Shown: piece after piece, positions 22,080-32,500 of the stretch
Numbering within the stretch: the stretch's first letter is position 1
Layout: each line of letters starts with the position of its first letter
Assembly (NCBI RefSeq): GCF_000328625.1
Contig: NC_019978.1
Span: 868,001 to 932,000, forward strand
From: Halobacteroides halobius DSM 5150
GTDB lineage: Bacteria > Bacillota > Halanaerobiia > Halobacteroidales > Halobacteroidaceae
Length of the DNA: 64,000 nt
Direction: 5' to 3'
Translations under genes and position numbers: made by a program
Notes under the pieces: model-generated
Seen by the model: only the letters and a program-made list of their open reading frames with translations
The model's database searches: none
Told to the model about the DNA's origin: nothing

Positions 22080-23375
22080 ATGATGAAATTAAAAACAAAA
22101 ATAGAAGAAAGCCATCTACCATTTAATCGATTAATGATTTTAGCTATTCAACATTTATTTGCTATGTTTGGAGCTACTGTATTAGTTCCAAGTTTAACAG
22201 GATTAAATCCAGCAGTAGCTCTTTTTAGTTCGGGAGTAGGAACTCTAATTTTTCACTTTATTACTAAAGGACAAGTTCCGGCTTATTTAGGTTCTTCATT
22301 TGCTTTTATTGGGCCAATTATTGCTGCTAAAGAAAGTTATGGGCTACCAGCAGCGTTATTAGGATGTTTTGTGGCAGGTTTAATATATGTTAGTGCAGCT
22401 GTAGTAATTAAAAAGATAGGAACTGATTTTATAGATGATTATTTACCACCAGTAGTTGTTGGTCCAGTCATTGTGACGATTGGTTTGGGCTTGGCCCCTA
22501 CTGCGAAAAGTATGGCTATGAAGCATTTACCTACTGCTATCTTTACTTTAATAGTAACTATTATGGTTAGTGTATTAGGACGAGGAATTGTAAAGGTAAT
22601 TCCCATCTTAATAGGAATTATTAGTGGCTATCTATTTGCCTTAGTTAATGGTATCGTAGATACTTCAGCTCTTACTGAAGCAAGTTGGTTTGCAATTCCT
22701 GATTTTACGTCAATTTTTGCTTTAAGCTCTTTAGGAGATGGAATTTCAGCGATTACTCTAATTGCTCCAATAGCGATTGTAACTATGGTAGAGCATTTAG
22801 GGGATGTATTAGCTTTATCTAATACAGTAGATGAAGAGTTTATTGATGAACCTGGTTTGCATAGAACATTGCTGGGGGATGGAGTAGCAACTGCTTTTGC
22901 TTCTATGTTAGGAGGACCTCCGAATACAACTTATGGTGAAAATATAGGAGTTTTAGCTTTGACTGGAGTTCATAATCCTATAATTGTAGAATTAGCAGCA
23001 CTAATTGTATTAGGAATTAGTTTTATTGAAAAGATAGGAGCATTAATTCAGACTATACCACAAGCAGTAATGGGTGGAATTGTTATTTTATTATTTGGAA
23101 TGATCTCTTCAATTGGCTTGCGGACATTGATAGAAAATGATGTAGATTTAAGTGTAAATCGAAACTTAGTAATTGTATCTACCATTTTAGTAGTAGGGAT
23201 TAGTGGTATCCCACTAACTATAGATTTTGTTCAAATAATTGATCTTTTACAATTAAATAAAATAGAAATAATTGGTAAAGCAGCTAAAGCTATTGATATC
23301 TTAAAGTTTAAAGGAATGGGCTTAGCTGCGATGGTAGGGATTGTCTTAAATATGTTGTTACCTAAGCAAAAATAA
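22080..23375 (+). CDS. uraA: Uracil permease (UraA/PyrP, NCS2 family)
   Basis: Takes up uracil by proton symport. About 12-14 hydrophobic segments cover the 431 residues. The family signatures are LAIQHLFAMFGATVLVPSLTG at the N terminus, the VEHLGDVLALSN segment around the substrate-binding Glu, and GGPPNTTYGENIGVLALTG. Start ATG 22080 follows AAAGGAGAG. It has its own PyrR attenuator and is followed by a strong terminator, so it is read separately from the pyrB operon. Confidence 0.95.
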   Translation: MMKLKTKIEESHLPFNRLMILAIQHLFAMFGATVLVPSLTGLNPAVALFSSGVGTLIFHFITKGQVPAYLGSSFAFIGPIIAAKESYGLPAALLGCFVAGLIYVSAAVVIKKIGTDFIDDYLPPVVVGPVIVTIGLGLAPTAKSMAMKHLPTAIFTLIVTIMVSVLGRGIVKVIPILIGIISGYLFALVNGIVDTSALTEASWFAIPDFTSIFALSSLGDGISAITLIAPIAIVTMVEHLGDVLALSNTVDEEFIDEPGLHRTLLGDGVATAFASMLGGPPNTTYGENIGVLALTGVHNPIIVELAALIVLGISFIEKIGALIQTIPQAVMGGIVILLFGMISSIGLRTLIENDVDLSVNRNLVIVSTILVVGISGIPLTIDFVQIIDLLQLNKIEIIGKAAKAIDILKFKGMGLAAMVGIVLNMLLPKQK

Positions 23376-23393
23376 TTTGTGGAGAAGTAAATA

Positions 23394-23438
23394 AAAGCTT
23401 CTTGTCAACTTTTATTGACAAGAAGCTTTATTTTTTTT
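23394..23438 (+). terminator. Terminator after uraA
   Basis: Fifteen-pair stem AAAGCTTCTTGTCAA with TTGACAAGAAGCTTT, loop CTTTTA, followed by ATTTTTTTT. Confidence 0.93.
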
Positions 23439-23562
23439 GCAGGACTTTTTACAAGTTTATCTAAATATTAGTAATTAGATAAGTATTATTGGAGGTGAAT
23501 TTATTGGGACTCAAAATAGTTTTTTTAGAGAGAAGTTAGTTTCAGTTTTAATTTTAGAATTA

Positions 23563-24975
23563 TTGGTATGTATATTTTTAGGAAAATTAATTAGTTTTGG
23601 TGTAGAGCAAAACTTTTTTTCAAATGTGATTAACTTTTCACTGATTAATTTATCATCTGGGATCAATATGCCATACATTATAGAATTTATAATGGAAATG
23701 GGGATAGTTTTTATTTGTTTCAATGTATTTTTAGTTTTGTTTTACACTTATAGTGTTAATAATAACTTAAAAAATTTGTTTGTAGCAACCAATTTTTTAT
23801 TTGCTGGTTTAGTAAATTTAGGCCATGCAATACTGGTGTTTAAAAGGTTTCATCTAGCATACTATTCTATTTCTCATTTGTTTGCTTTAAGTTCTCGTTT
23901 GTTAGTGATAGTTGCTATATTAATTAGTTGGTGGATTAGTGAAGATAGAAAGTCTAGGTACTCTTTTTATATTTTAATTTTAACAACTATTTTTTATTCT
24001 ATAGGATCATTAATTTTAGTATTTAAATTATGGATTGAATTTGCAGGAATAATTATAGTTATAAGAGCAGTTTTATTAATAGGATTATTAGCAAATATTA
24101 TTTATTATTTAGCTGACTATAAAAATAATAAGAAACATACAGATTTATTGTTAAAAGGATTTATCTTTACTTTATGTAATGAATTAATTTTATTATTTAA
24201 GGCAAATATTTTTGGTACTGGTTATTTTGTAGCTCATATCTTTAAGTTAGTTGCTTTTGTTTACTTTTTTCGACATATATTTGGTGAAGAAGTAACTAGT
24301 GGGATTTTAGCTCAAAAAGAAGTTAAGATTAAAAATGCTAAATTAAATTACCAACAACGGATGATTAAAGAGTTAAGATCTCAAAGGCATGACTTTAAGA
24401 ATGAATTGCAGACAATTTATACTATGCTCCAGTTAAATAAGCTTAAGCAAGCTAGAGAATATATTAAAAATACACATTTAGATTTAAGTGAAACAGTAGG
24501 AACTAAAAGTTATGATAATAGATTAGCACCGGTTTTATTGTGCAAAGAAAAAATAGCAACGGAAAATGATATACAATTGGAGACTGAAATAAAATATCAA
24601 ACAGACAAGATTGCTATTCCGTATAATAAATTTATTAAAATATTATTTAATTTAATAGATAATGCTTTTGATGCTGTTAGAGAACGAAAAGAGAATCGTA
24701 AAGTGCAGGTGGAATTATTTACTAAAAGAAATAATGTTATTTTAAAAGTCTTTAATAATGGGCCAATAATTCCTAATGAAATTAAAGAGGATATTTTCAC
24801 CCCAGGTTATACAACTAAAGATAAAGGAAGTGGCTTTGGGTTACATATTATAAAAAGTACAATAGAGGATTATGGAGGGTCAATTAGTGTAAAAAGTAAA
24901 GAAGAATTTGGTACAGAATTTATTTGTTGGTTTCCTAAAAGTGAAAAAAATATTGACAGTAGTATTTCAGTATGA
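23563..24975 (+). CDS. Orphan membrane sensor histidine kinase (MASE3-like sensor, Spo0B-type dimer domain); 5' end uncertain
   Basis: The N-terminal 230 or so residues form about seven membrane helices; GLVNLGHAIL and the HIFKLVAFVYFFRHIF segment resemble MASE3 sensor domains (moderate match). The kinase core starts with LRSQRHDFKNELQTIY, where the His is the predicted phospho-acceptor of the Spo0B-like type. The ATPase domain has LFNLIDNAFDAV, DIFTPGYTTKDKGSGFGL and GGSISVKS. No response regulator is adjacent. TTG 23563 is the first usual start codon in frame but has no ribosome-binding site. GGAGGTG at 23491 serves TTG 23504, which is one frame off; one extra T in the T7 run at 23520-23526 would join them. 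Confidence 0.82.
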   Translation: MVCIFLGKLISFGVEQNFFSNVINFSLINLSSGINMPYIIEFIMEMGIVFICFNVFLVLFYTYSVNNNLKNLFVATNFLFAGLVNLGHAILVFKRFHLAYYSISHLFALSSRLLVIVAILISWWISEDRKSRYSFYILILTTIFYSIGSLILVFKLWIEFAGIIIVIRAVLLIGLLANIIYYLADYKNNKKHTDLLLKGFIFTLCNELILLFKANIFGTGYFVAHIFKLVAFVYFFRHIFGEEVTSGILAQKEVKIKNAKLNYQQRMIKELRSQRHDFKNELQTIYTMLQLNKLKQAREYIKNTHLDLSETVGTKSYDNRLAPVLLCKEKIATENDIQLETEIKYQTDKIAIPYNKFIKILFNLIDNAFDAVRERKENRKVQVELFTKRNNVILKVFNNGPIIPNEIKEDIFTPGYTTKDKGSGFGLHIIKSTIEDYGGSISVKSKEEFGTEFICWFPKSEKNIDSSISV

Positions 24976-24981
24976 TAATCT
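24953..24981 (+). promoter_or_regulatory. Promoter of the pyrB operon
   Basis: TTGACA at 24953-24958 lies inside the end of the kinase gene, with TAATCT at 24976-24981 after 17 nt. Transcription would start just before the first PyrR hairpin. Confidence 0.68.
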
Positions 24982-24997
24982 TAGTCTAAGCTAAGAA

Positions 24998-25199
24998 ACT
25001 TCTTTTAAGATAACCCTGTGAGGTTAGAAAAGAAGTATTGTTTACTAAAAATAGAATCCTTTAAATTAGTCCAGAGAGGCTAACAAGGGTAGCGTAGTTT
25101 AATAATGAATATTTTTAGCTCTTAGTATATCTAGAGCTTACTATATAAATTATGACTTCCCTTGTCAGTCGTTGCTGGCAGGGGAAGTCTTATTTTTTT
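24998..25199 (+). promoter_or_regulatory. pyrB leader with two PyrR-binding hairpins and a terminator
   Basis: Site A, 24998-25036: a nine-pair outer stem ACTTCTTTT / AAAAGAAGT encloses AACCCTGTGAGGTT, a close match to ARUCCNGNGAGGYU. Site B, 25058-25088: CCTTTAAATTAGTCCAGAGAGGCTAACAAGG region with the loop AGTCCAGAGAGGCT. The terminator at 25154-25199 pairs GACTTCCC with GGGAAGTC and TGTCAG with CTGGCA, then a T run. ACAAGGG (25083-25089) in site B can pair with CCCTTGT (25159-25165), the antiterminator. Site A has no terminator of its own. The leader fills the gap between the kinase and pyrB; no gene over six codons with good support is seen here. Confidence 0.9.
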
Positions 25200-25277
25200 G
25201 TAGGATTAACTTGGAGGAGGAATTTTTAGATGGGGTTAGGTTTAAACTAATTGATGAAAGAATGAGGGGGGAATATA

Positions 25278-26210
25278 ATGGGGCTAATAAAAAAAGATTT
25301 ATTAGGATTGCAAGATCTAACTAAAGAAGAAATTGAGTTGATTTTAGAGACAGCCCAGTCAATGACAGAAGTATTAAATAGATCAATAAAAAAAGTACCA
25401 ACATTAAGGGGTAAGCTAGTAGTTAATCTTTTTTATGAACCAAGTACTAGAACGAAATCATCTTTTGGATTAGCAGCTAAAAGATTAAGTGCAGATGGTA
25501 TGAACTTATCTATCAAACAAAGTAGTGTAGTAAAAGGAGAGAGCTTAGTAGATACTGCTAAGACTTTAAGAGCTTTAGGAGCCGATGGAGTGGTGATTAG
25601 ACATGGTGTACCTGGGGCTGCTAAATTACTGGCGGAGACAGTTGAAATCCCAGTCTTAAATGCTGGAGATGGGATGCATGAACATCCAACACAGGCTTTA
25701 TTGGATTTATACACTATACAAAAGAAAAGAGAAGAAATAGCAGATAAAAAAGTAGCAATTATTGGTGATATTAAACATAGTCGGGTAGCTCGCTCAAACA
25801 TTTGGGGCTTAAATAAGTTAGGGGCAGAGGTAAGGTTAGTAGGGCCAACTACTTTAATGCCGGCTAATATAGAACAAATGGGAGCTAAAGTTTATACTAG
25901 TTTAGAGGAAGGAATTAAGGATGTAGATGTGATTTATCTATTGAGAATTCAGCAGGAACGTCAAGATAAAGGCTTCTTTCCTACAATTAAAGAATATACT
26001 CGATTTTATGGTTTAAGAAAAGAAGCTTTGAAGTTAGCTACAAAAGATGCTTTGATTATGCATCCGGGGCCAATTAATAGGGGGATTGAGATTTCTAGAG
26101 AATTAGCTTACAGTAATCAATCAGTAATTGAAGATCAAGTATCTAATGGAGTAGCTATTCGAATGGCATTATTATACTTATTAATAGAAGGAGGGTTAGA
26201 AGATGAGTAA
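25278..26210 (+). CDS. pyrB: Aspartate carbamoyltransferase catalytic chain
   Basis: Makes N-carbamoyl-L-aspartate from carbamoyl phosphate and aspartate. The carbamoyl-phosphate loop is FYEPSTRTKSSF, followed by KGESLVDTAKTL, the HPTQALLDLYTI segment and HPGPINRGIEI. No regulatory pyrI gene is present, as usual in Firmicutes. Start ATG 25278 follows GAGGGGGG. The end overlaps pyrC by 8 nt. Confidence 0.97.
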   Translation: MGLIKKDLLGLQDLTKEEIELILETAQSMTEVLNRSIKKVPTLRGKLVVNLFYEPSTRTKSSFGLAAKRLSADGMNLSIKQSSVVKGESLVDTAKTLRALGADGVVIRHGVPGAAKLLAETVEIPVLNAGDGMHEHPTQALLDLYTIQKKREEIADKKVAIIGDIKHSRVARSNIWGLNKLGAEVRLVGPTTLMPANIEQMGAKVYTSLEEGIKDVDVIYLLRIQQERQDKGFFPTIKEYTRFYGLRKEALKLATKDALIMHPGPINRGIEISRELAYSNQSVIEDQVSNGVAIRMALLYLLIEGGLEDE

Positions 26211-27483
26211 GTTACTATTAAAAAATGGGGTAGTGATTAATCCAGTGAAGCAGACCAAAAAGAAAGAAGATATTTTAATAGAAGATAATAAAATAGTAAA
26301 ATTAGGTAGTAATTTAAAGTCTGAAACTGCTCAAGTAATTGATATAGCAGGAAAGATAATTACTCCTGGTTTAGTTGATATGCATGTACACTTAAGAGAA
26401 CCTGGCTTTGAATATAAAGAGACAATTAAAACTGGAACTAAAGCAGCTGCTAAAGGTGGCTTTACTACTGTAGCAGCAATGCCTAATACTAATCCAGTAA
26501 TTGATAAAGAATCATTGGTTAAGTCAGTTCTAGCGACAGCCAAGAAAGAAGGAGTAGTTAATGTTTGTCAACTAGGTGCAATTACTAAGGAGAGTAAAGG
26601 AACAGAGTTAGCTGAGATTGGTAGAATGAAGCAAGCAGGAGTCGTTGGAATTTCTGATGATGGAAATTCAATTATGAATGCTGAGGTAATGAGATTGGCC
26701 CTTAAGTATGCTAAAGATTTTAACTTACCAGTTATTTCTCACTGTGAAGATGATAATTTAGCTGGAGAGGGAGTGGTTCACGAAGGTTACTATTCTACAA
26801 TTACAGGTTTAAATCCGATTCCTGCTTCTGCAGAAGATGTAATGGTAGCCCGAGATATATATTTAGCTAAAGAAACAAATAGTAAAGTACATATTGCTCA
26901 TATTAGTACCAAAGGTTCTGTTAAGCTAGTTAGACAGGCTAAAGAGAGAGGAGTGAAAGTAACTTGTGAAGTGACACCCCATCACTTTACTTTGACTGAT
27001 GCTGAGATTACTTCTTTTGCTACAGCCACTAAAGTAAATCCTCCGTTAAGAAGTCAAGAAGATGTAGAGGCAATCAAGGAGGGTTTACAAGATGGAACTA
27101 TTGATGTAATAGCAACAGACCATGCTCCTCATGCTATAGAAGAGAAGGATGTAGAATATGACTATGCTCCTTTTGGGATTTCAGGGTTAGAGACAGCTTT
27201 AGGTTTAGTTTTAACTGAATTAGTTAAGCCAGGGGTCTTAAGTTTAGAAGAAGCTATAGCTAAGGTAACTATTCAACCTGCTCAAATTTTAGGTTTAAAT
27301 AAAGGACGGCTAGAAGTTGGAGAAGTGGCAGACTTAACAGTAATTGATTTAGAAGACCAGTGGCAGGTAAACCCAACTAAATTTCTTTCTAAGGGCCAAA
27401 ATACACCATTTGCGGGTTATAAATTACAGGGGAAGACAGTAATGACAATAGTGGATGGGGAAGTAGTTTATTCAATTAATTGA
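26203..27483 (+). CDS. pyrC: Dihydroorotase
   Basis: Closes N-carbamoyl-aspartate to dihydroorotate. Class I (about 426 residues): metal motif DMHVHLREPGFEYKETI, then metal-binding His residues in ISHCEDD and HIAHISTK, and the catalytic Asp in ATDHAPH. Overlaps pyrB by 8 nt, indicating coupled translation, with GGAGGG of the overlap serving as ribosome-binding site. Confidence 0.97.
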   Translation: MSKLLLKNGVVINPVKQTKKKEDILIEDNKIVKLGSNLKSETAQVIDIAGKIITPGLVDMHVHLREPGFEYKETIKTGTKAAAKGGFTTVAAMPNTNPVIDKESLVKSVLATAKKEGVVNVCQLGAITKESKGTELAEIGRMKQAGVVGISDDGNSIMNAEVMRLALKYAKDFNLPVISHCEDDNLAGEGVVHEGYYSTITGLNPIPASAEDVMVARDIYLAKETNSKVHIAHISTKGSVKLVRQAKERGVKVTCEVTPHHFTLTDAEITSFATATKVNPPLRSQEDVEAIKEGLQDGTIDVIATDHAPHAIEEKDVEYDYAPFGISGLETALGLVLTELVKPGVLSLEEAIAKVTIQPAQILGLNKGRLEVGEVADLTVIDLEDQWQVNPTKFLSKGQNTPFAGYKLQGKTVMTIVDGEVVYSIN

Positions 27484-27524
27484 TAGTGTACAATTTACAG
27501 TAATTAATTAAATGGGGTGAAAAA

Positions 27525-28442
27525 ATGAATTTTACAGATAGATTAATAGCAAAGGTAAAAGAAAAAAAGAGCCATGTCTGTGTCGGATTAGACCCTAGAC
27601 TTGATCGAATTCCAGATAAAATAAGAGAAGAAGCAATTAAAAAATATGGAGAGACTAAAGAAGCTGTAGTTGATGCTTTTTTAACCTTTAATCAAGGGAT
27701 TATTGATGCTGTAAAAGATGATGTAGCAATTATTAAGCCTCAGATGGCTTTTTATGAAAAGTATGGCTACCAAGGAATTAAAGCTTTTGAAAAAACAGTA
27801 GCTTATGCTAAAAAACAGGGATTATTAGTAATTACTGATGCTAAGCGAAATGATATTGGTTCTACTGCAAAGGCTTATGCAGATAGCTATTTAGGAAGTT
27901 CAAGTAAGTCAGATTCTTTAACTGTTACTCCCTATCTTGGTTCAGATGGAATCAAGCCTTTTATAACACATTGTCAAGCTAATGATAAAGGGGTCTTTAT
28001 TTTAGTTAAGACATCTAATCCTTCTGCTGGAGAGTTACAGGATCTAGAATTAAAAGATGGAGATAGAGTTTACGAGAAATTGGCCCGTCTAGTAGAAGAT
28101 TGGGGAATGGATAGTATAGGCGATAAAGGATATAGTTCAGTAGGAGCAGTTATAGGGGCTACTTATCCACAAGAGGCTAGAAAATTAAGAAAAATAATGA
28201 AGCATAATTACTTCTTAGTACCAGGTTATGGTGCCCAAGGTGGAGGGGCCAAAGATGTAGTACCCTGTTTTAATCAGGATGGTCTAGGAGCAGTAGTCAA
28301 TTCATCACGAGGGATTATTTTTGCTTATCAACAGGAAGACTGTAGTAATGATTATCAACAAGCAGCTAAAAAAGCAGTTTTAGATATGAAAGAAGATATA
28401 AATACTGCTTTACAAGAAGTTAATAAATTAACATGGGAGTAA
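27525..28442 (+). CDS. pyrF: Orotidine 5'-phosphate decarboxylase (type 2, long form)
   Basis: Last step to UMP. This is the roughly 300-residue type found in mycobacteria and many Clostridia and not the 230-residue Bacillus form: the N-terminal HVCVGLDPRLDRIP and the catalytic DAKRNDIGSTAKAYADSYLG are typical, with VPGYGAQGG for phosphate binding. Start ATG 27525 follows a GGGGTG site. Its placement before carA differs from the Bacillus order, where pyrF follows pyrD. Confidence 0.95.
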   Translation: MNFTDRLIAKVKEKKSHVCVGLDPRLDRIPDKIREEAIKKYGETKEAVVDAFLTFNQGIIDAVKDDVAIIKPQMAFYEKYGYQGIKAFEKTVAYAKKQGLLVITDAKRNDIGSTAKAYADSYLGSSSKSDSLTVTPYLGSDGIKPFITHCQANDKGVFILVKTSNPSAGELQDLELKDGDRVYEKLARLVEDWGMDSIGDKGYSSVGAVIGATYPQEARKLRKIMKHNYFLVPGYGAQGGGAKDVVPCFNQDGLGAVVNSSRGIIFAYQQEDCSNDYQQAAKKAVLDMKEDINTALQEVNKLTWE

Positions 28443-28473
28443 ACTATAAACTAAAAAATTGGGAGGGAAAAAA

Positions 28474-29547
28474 ATGCAACAAGCAAAATTAGTCTTAGAA
28501 GATGGAACAATCTTTACAGGACAGAGCTTTGGCGCAGCAAGAGAGACTAGTGGTGAAATTGTTTTTAATACTTCAATGACTGGCTATCAGGAAATTTTAA
28601 CTGATGCTTCTTATAAAGGTGAAATAGTGACTATGACCTATCCTTTAATTGGAAACTACGGAACTAATGAAGAGGATATTGAATCTTATACTTCACATGT
28701 GAATGGATTTATTGTAAAAGAGTTTTGTCAGGAACCTAGTAACTGGCGTTATCAAGAAAAATTAGCTAATTATTTGAAAGAGCATGGTATTGTAGCTATT
28801 TCGGGGGTAGATACTAGAGCTTTAACAAAAAAATTAAGAACAGAAGGAACAATGAAAGGAATTATTACAGTTACAGATAAGGCTGAGAATAAGTTAGTTA
28901 CAGCAGCTAAAGAGGCACCTGGATTATCTGGTAGAGATTTAGTAGGTGAAGTAACAACTGATGAAATTTATAATCAGGGAGAAGAAAATAAGGAGTATCA
29001 AGTTGTTTTAGTAGATTGTGGCGCTAAAAAGAATATAGTTCGTTCTTTAGTAGGTCGAGGTTGTGAAGTAATAGTAGTACCAGCTACTACTTCAGCTGAA
29101 AAGATTTTATCTTATAATCCAGATGGAGTTATGATCTCTAATGGGCCTGGAGATCCACAAGATGTCTTTTATGTAGTAGAAACAGTTAAAGAATTATTAG
29201 GAGAAGTCCCTATCTTTGGAATCTGTCTAGGTCATCAGATTATTGGTTTAGCTTGTGGAGCAGAGACTTATAAATTGAAATTTGGACATCGCGGGGCCAA
29301 CCACCCAGTTAAAGATTTAGCTACAAAGAGAGTCTATATTACGTCTCAAAATCATGGGTTTGCTATTAAGGCAGATTCAGTAGCAGATTTAGATTTAGAA
29401 GTAACCCATATAAATATTAATGATAATACTGTAGAAGGAATTAAACACAAAGAATATCCAGTTTTTTCTGTTCAGTATCACCCAGAAGCATCACCAGGGC
29501 CAGAAGATTCACATTATCTATTCGATGAATTTATAGAACTGATGTAG
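28474..29547 (+). CDS. carA: Carbamoyl-phosphate synthase small (glutaminase) subunit
   Basis: Hydrolyses glutamine and passes ammonia to CarB. N-terminal half is the CPSase small-chain domain (GEIVFNTSMTGYQEILTD). The C-terminal class I amidotransferase has the nucleophile elbow GICLGHQIIG and the His-Glu pair in QYHPEASPGPED. ATG 28474 is used because GGGAGGG lies just upstream; the longer frame from 28459 starts inside poor context. Precedes carB by 48 nt. Confidence 0.97.
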   Translation: MQQAKLVLEDGTIFTGQSFGAARETSGEIVFNTSMTGYQEILTDASYKGEIVTMTYPLIGNYGTNEEDIESYTSHVNGFIVKEFCQEPSNWRYQEKLANYLKEHGIVAISGVDTRALTKKLRTEGTMKGIITVTDKAENKLVTAAKEAPGLSGRDLVGEVTTDEIYNQGEENKEYQVVLVDCGAKKNIVRSLVGRGCEVIVVPATTSAEKILSYNPDGVMISNGPGDPQDVFYVVETVKELLGEVPIFGICLGHQIIGLACGAETYKLKFGHRGANHPVKDLATKRVYITSQNHGFAIKADSVADLDLEVTHININDNTVEGIKHKEYPVFSVQYHPEASPGPEDSHYLFDEFIELM

Positions 29548-29595
29548 TAAATCAATTCTAAATTGTAAATTATAAATAAATTGGGAGGTTAAAAT

Positions 29596-32500
29596 ATGAC
29601 ACAAAGAAAAGATCTAGATAAAGTAATGGTTATTGGATCAGGGCCAATTATTATTGGACAAGCAGCGGAGTTTGATTATTCAGGAAGCCAAGCTTGTCGA
29701 GCTCTAAGAGATGAAGGGTTAGAAGTTGTCTTAGTCAATAGCAATCCAGCTACAATTATGACTGATAAAAATATGGCTGATAGAGTTTATATTGAACCTT
29801 TAACAGTTGAGTCGGTATCACAGATTTTAGAACAAGAAAAACCAGATGGTTTATTACCAACACTAGGTGGTCAGACGGGACTTAACTTAGCGACAGACTT
29901 AGCTGAGGCAGGAATTTTAGATGAATTAGGAATTGAATTACTAGGAACACCAATTGCTACTATTCAGCAAGCAGAAGATAGAAATTCCTTTAAAGCTTTG
30001 ATGGATGAAATTGATGAACCAGTTTTATCAAGTCGGATTACAGAGAATATAGTTGAAGCTAAGCATATTGCTAATGATATCGGTTATCCGGTTATTGTTC
30101 GTCCGGCTTATACAATGGGAGGAGCTGGTGGAGGTGTAGCTAATAATCCAGATGAGCTAGAAGAAATAGCTAATAGAGGGTTTAAGCATAGTCTAATTGG
30201 TCAAGTCTTAATTGAAAAGAGTATTAAAGGTTGGAAAGAAATTGAGTATGAAGTAATGCGTGATAGTAATGATAACTGTATTACTGTCTGTAATATGGAA
30301 AACTTTGATCCAGTAGGAGTCCATACGGGAGATAGTATTGTCTTTGCTCCTAGTCAGACATTAGCTGATAAAGAGTATCAGATGCTACGTTCTTCAGCCC
30401 TGAAAATAATTAGAGCTTTAGGGATTGAAGGAGGTTGTAATGTTCAGTATGCTCTAGATCCAGATACCTTCCAGTATCATGTGATTGAGGTTAACCCTCG
30501 AGTTAGTAGATCTAGTGCCCTAGCTTCTAAAGCAACAGGATATCCAATTGCTAAGGTATCAGCTAAGATTGCGCTAGGTTATACTTTAGATGAGATTGAG
30601 AATGCTATTACCCAACGGACTAAGGCCTGCTTTGAGCCTGCCCTAGATTATGTAGTGACTAAGATTCCACGTTGGCCCTTTGATAAGTTCCATTATGCAG
30701 ATAGAGAATTAGGAACTCAAATGAAAGCAACTGGAGAAGTAATGTCTATAGATAGAACAATAGAAACTTCCCTGCTAAAAGCAGTTCGTTCTTTAGAGAT
30801 TGGTGCTTATGGATTTAAGCATCAAGATATAGAAGAGCTCTCCAATGAGGAGATTGAAAAACAATTAAAAGATGCTACTGATCAGCGCTTATTTGTAATA
30901 GCCGAAGCAATGAGGCGCGGATATACAGTAGAGGATATTTATCAAATCACAGAGATTACTACTTTCTTCTTATATAAGATCAAGAATATTATTGATTGTG
31001 AACAAAGATTAGCAGAAGAAATAACTACTGAATTATTAACAGAAGCTAAGGAATTAGGTTTTTCTGATCATGAGATTGCTCAATTAACTAGTAAGTCAGA
31101 AGAAGAGATTAAAGAGTTACGAAGAGAAGAAGAAATTAAGCCAGTTTATAAGATGGTAGATACCTGTGCTGCTGAATTTGAAGCAGAGACCCCTTATTAT
31201 TATTCCTCCTATGAACAGATTAATGAGTCTAAGACTACTGACCAGGATAAAGTAATGGTTTTAGGTTCCGGGCCAATTAGAATCGGCCAGGGCATTGAGT
31301 TTGATTACTGTAGTGTCCACTCAGTCTGGGCCTTAGATGAATTAGGTTATGAATCAGTAATTGTTAATAACAATCCTGAAACCGTAAGTACAGATTTTGA
31401 TACATCAGATAGACTATACTTTGAACCACTAACTAAAGAAGATGTAATGCATATTGTAGAACATGAAGAGCCAGAAGGAGTTGTTCTCCAATTTGGAGGT
31501 CAAACATCAATCAATCTAGCTAAACCACTAGCTGAGGCAGGAGTCAATATCTTAGGAACTAGTGTAGAAGCAATTGATTTAGCAGAAGATAGGGATAAAT
31601 TTATTAATCTACTACAGGATCTAGAGATTGCCACTCCTATTGGAGATGTAGCAGCATCAATGGATGAAGCTAAGAAAATAGCCCAAGATATAGGATATCC
31701 AGTCTTAGTAAGACCATCTTATGTACTAGGTGGTAGAGCAATGGAAGTTGTTTATAATCAAGATGAGCTGTTAAATTATATGGAGACGGCAGTTAAAGTT
31801 TCTCCAGAACATCCAATTTTAATTGATAAGTATATGATTGGAAAAGAAATTGAAGTTGATGCTATATCTGATGGAGAAGATGTAATTATTCCAGGTATTA
31901 TGGAGCATGTAGAAAGAGCTGGGGTTCACTCAGGAGATAGTATAGCAGTCTATCCAGCCCAAACACTAACAGAAGAATTAGAAAATAAGATAGAAGAATA
32001 TACTACTAAATTAGTAAGAGCAATGAATGTTAAAGGGTTGGTTAATATTCAGTGTGTTATCTTTGAAGATGAGGTTTATGTAATCGAAGTTAACCCTAGA
32101 TCAAGTAGAACGATTCCTTATTTAAGTAAGGTAACAGGAATTCCAATGGTTAAGTTAGCTACGAAAGCAATGCTAGGAGAGAAGTTAGCAAAGATGGATT
32201 ATCCAACTGGATTAGTCCCCAAACAAGACCATGTAGCAGTTAAAGTACCAGTCTTCTCTTTTTCTAAATTGACGAAAGTAGATACCAATTTAGGACCGGA
32301 AATGAAATCAACTGGTGAAGTATTAGGATTAGATGAAGACTATGAAAAGGCACTTTATAAAGGATTTATAGGAGCTGGAATTGATATTCCAGAGGAGGGG
32401 ACTATATTAGCTACAGTCGCAGATAAAGATAAGCAAGAAGCCATTCCTTATATTAAGGAATTTGCTAAATTAGGATTTAAGATTATAGCTACAAAAGGTA

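Noticed and set aside
25230-25250. Six-codon ORF (MGLGLN) with GGAGGAGG upstream in the pyrB leader
   Set aside because: Well-placed ribosome-binding site, but it lies after the terminator and has no known role; six codons are too few to separate from chance.
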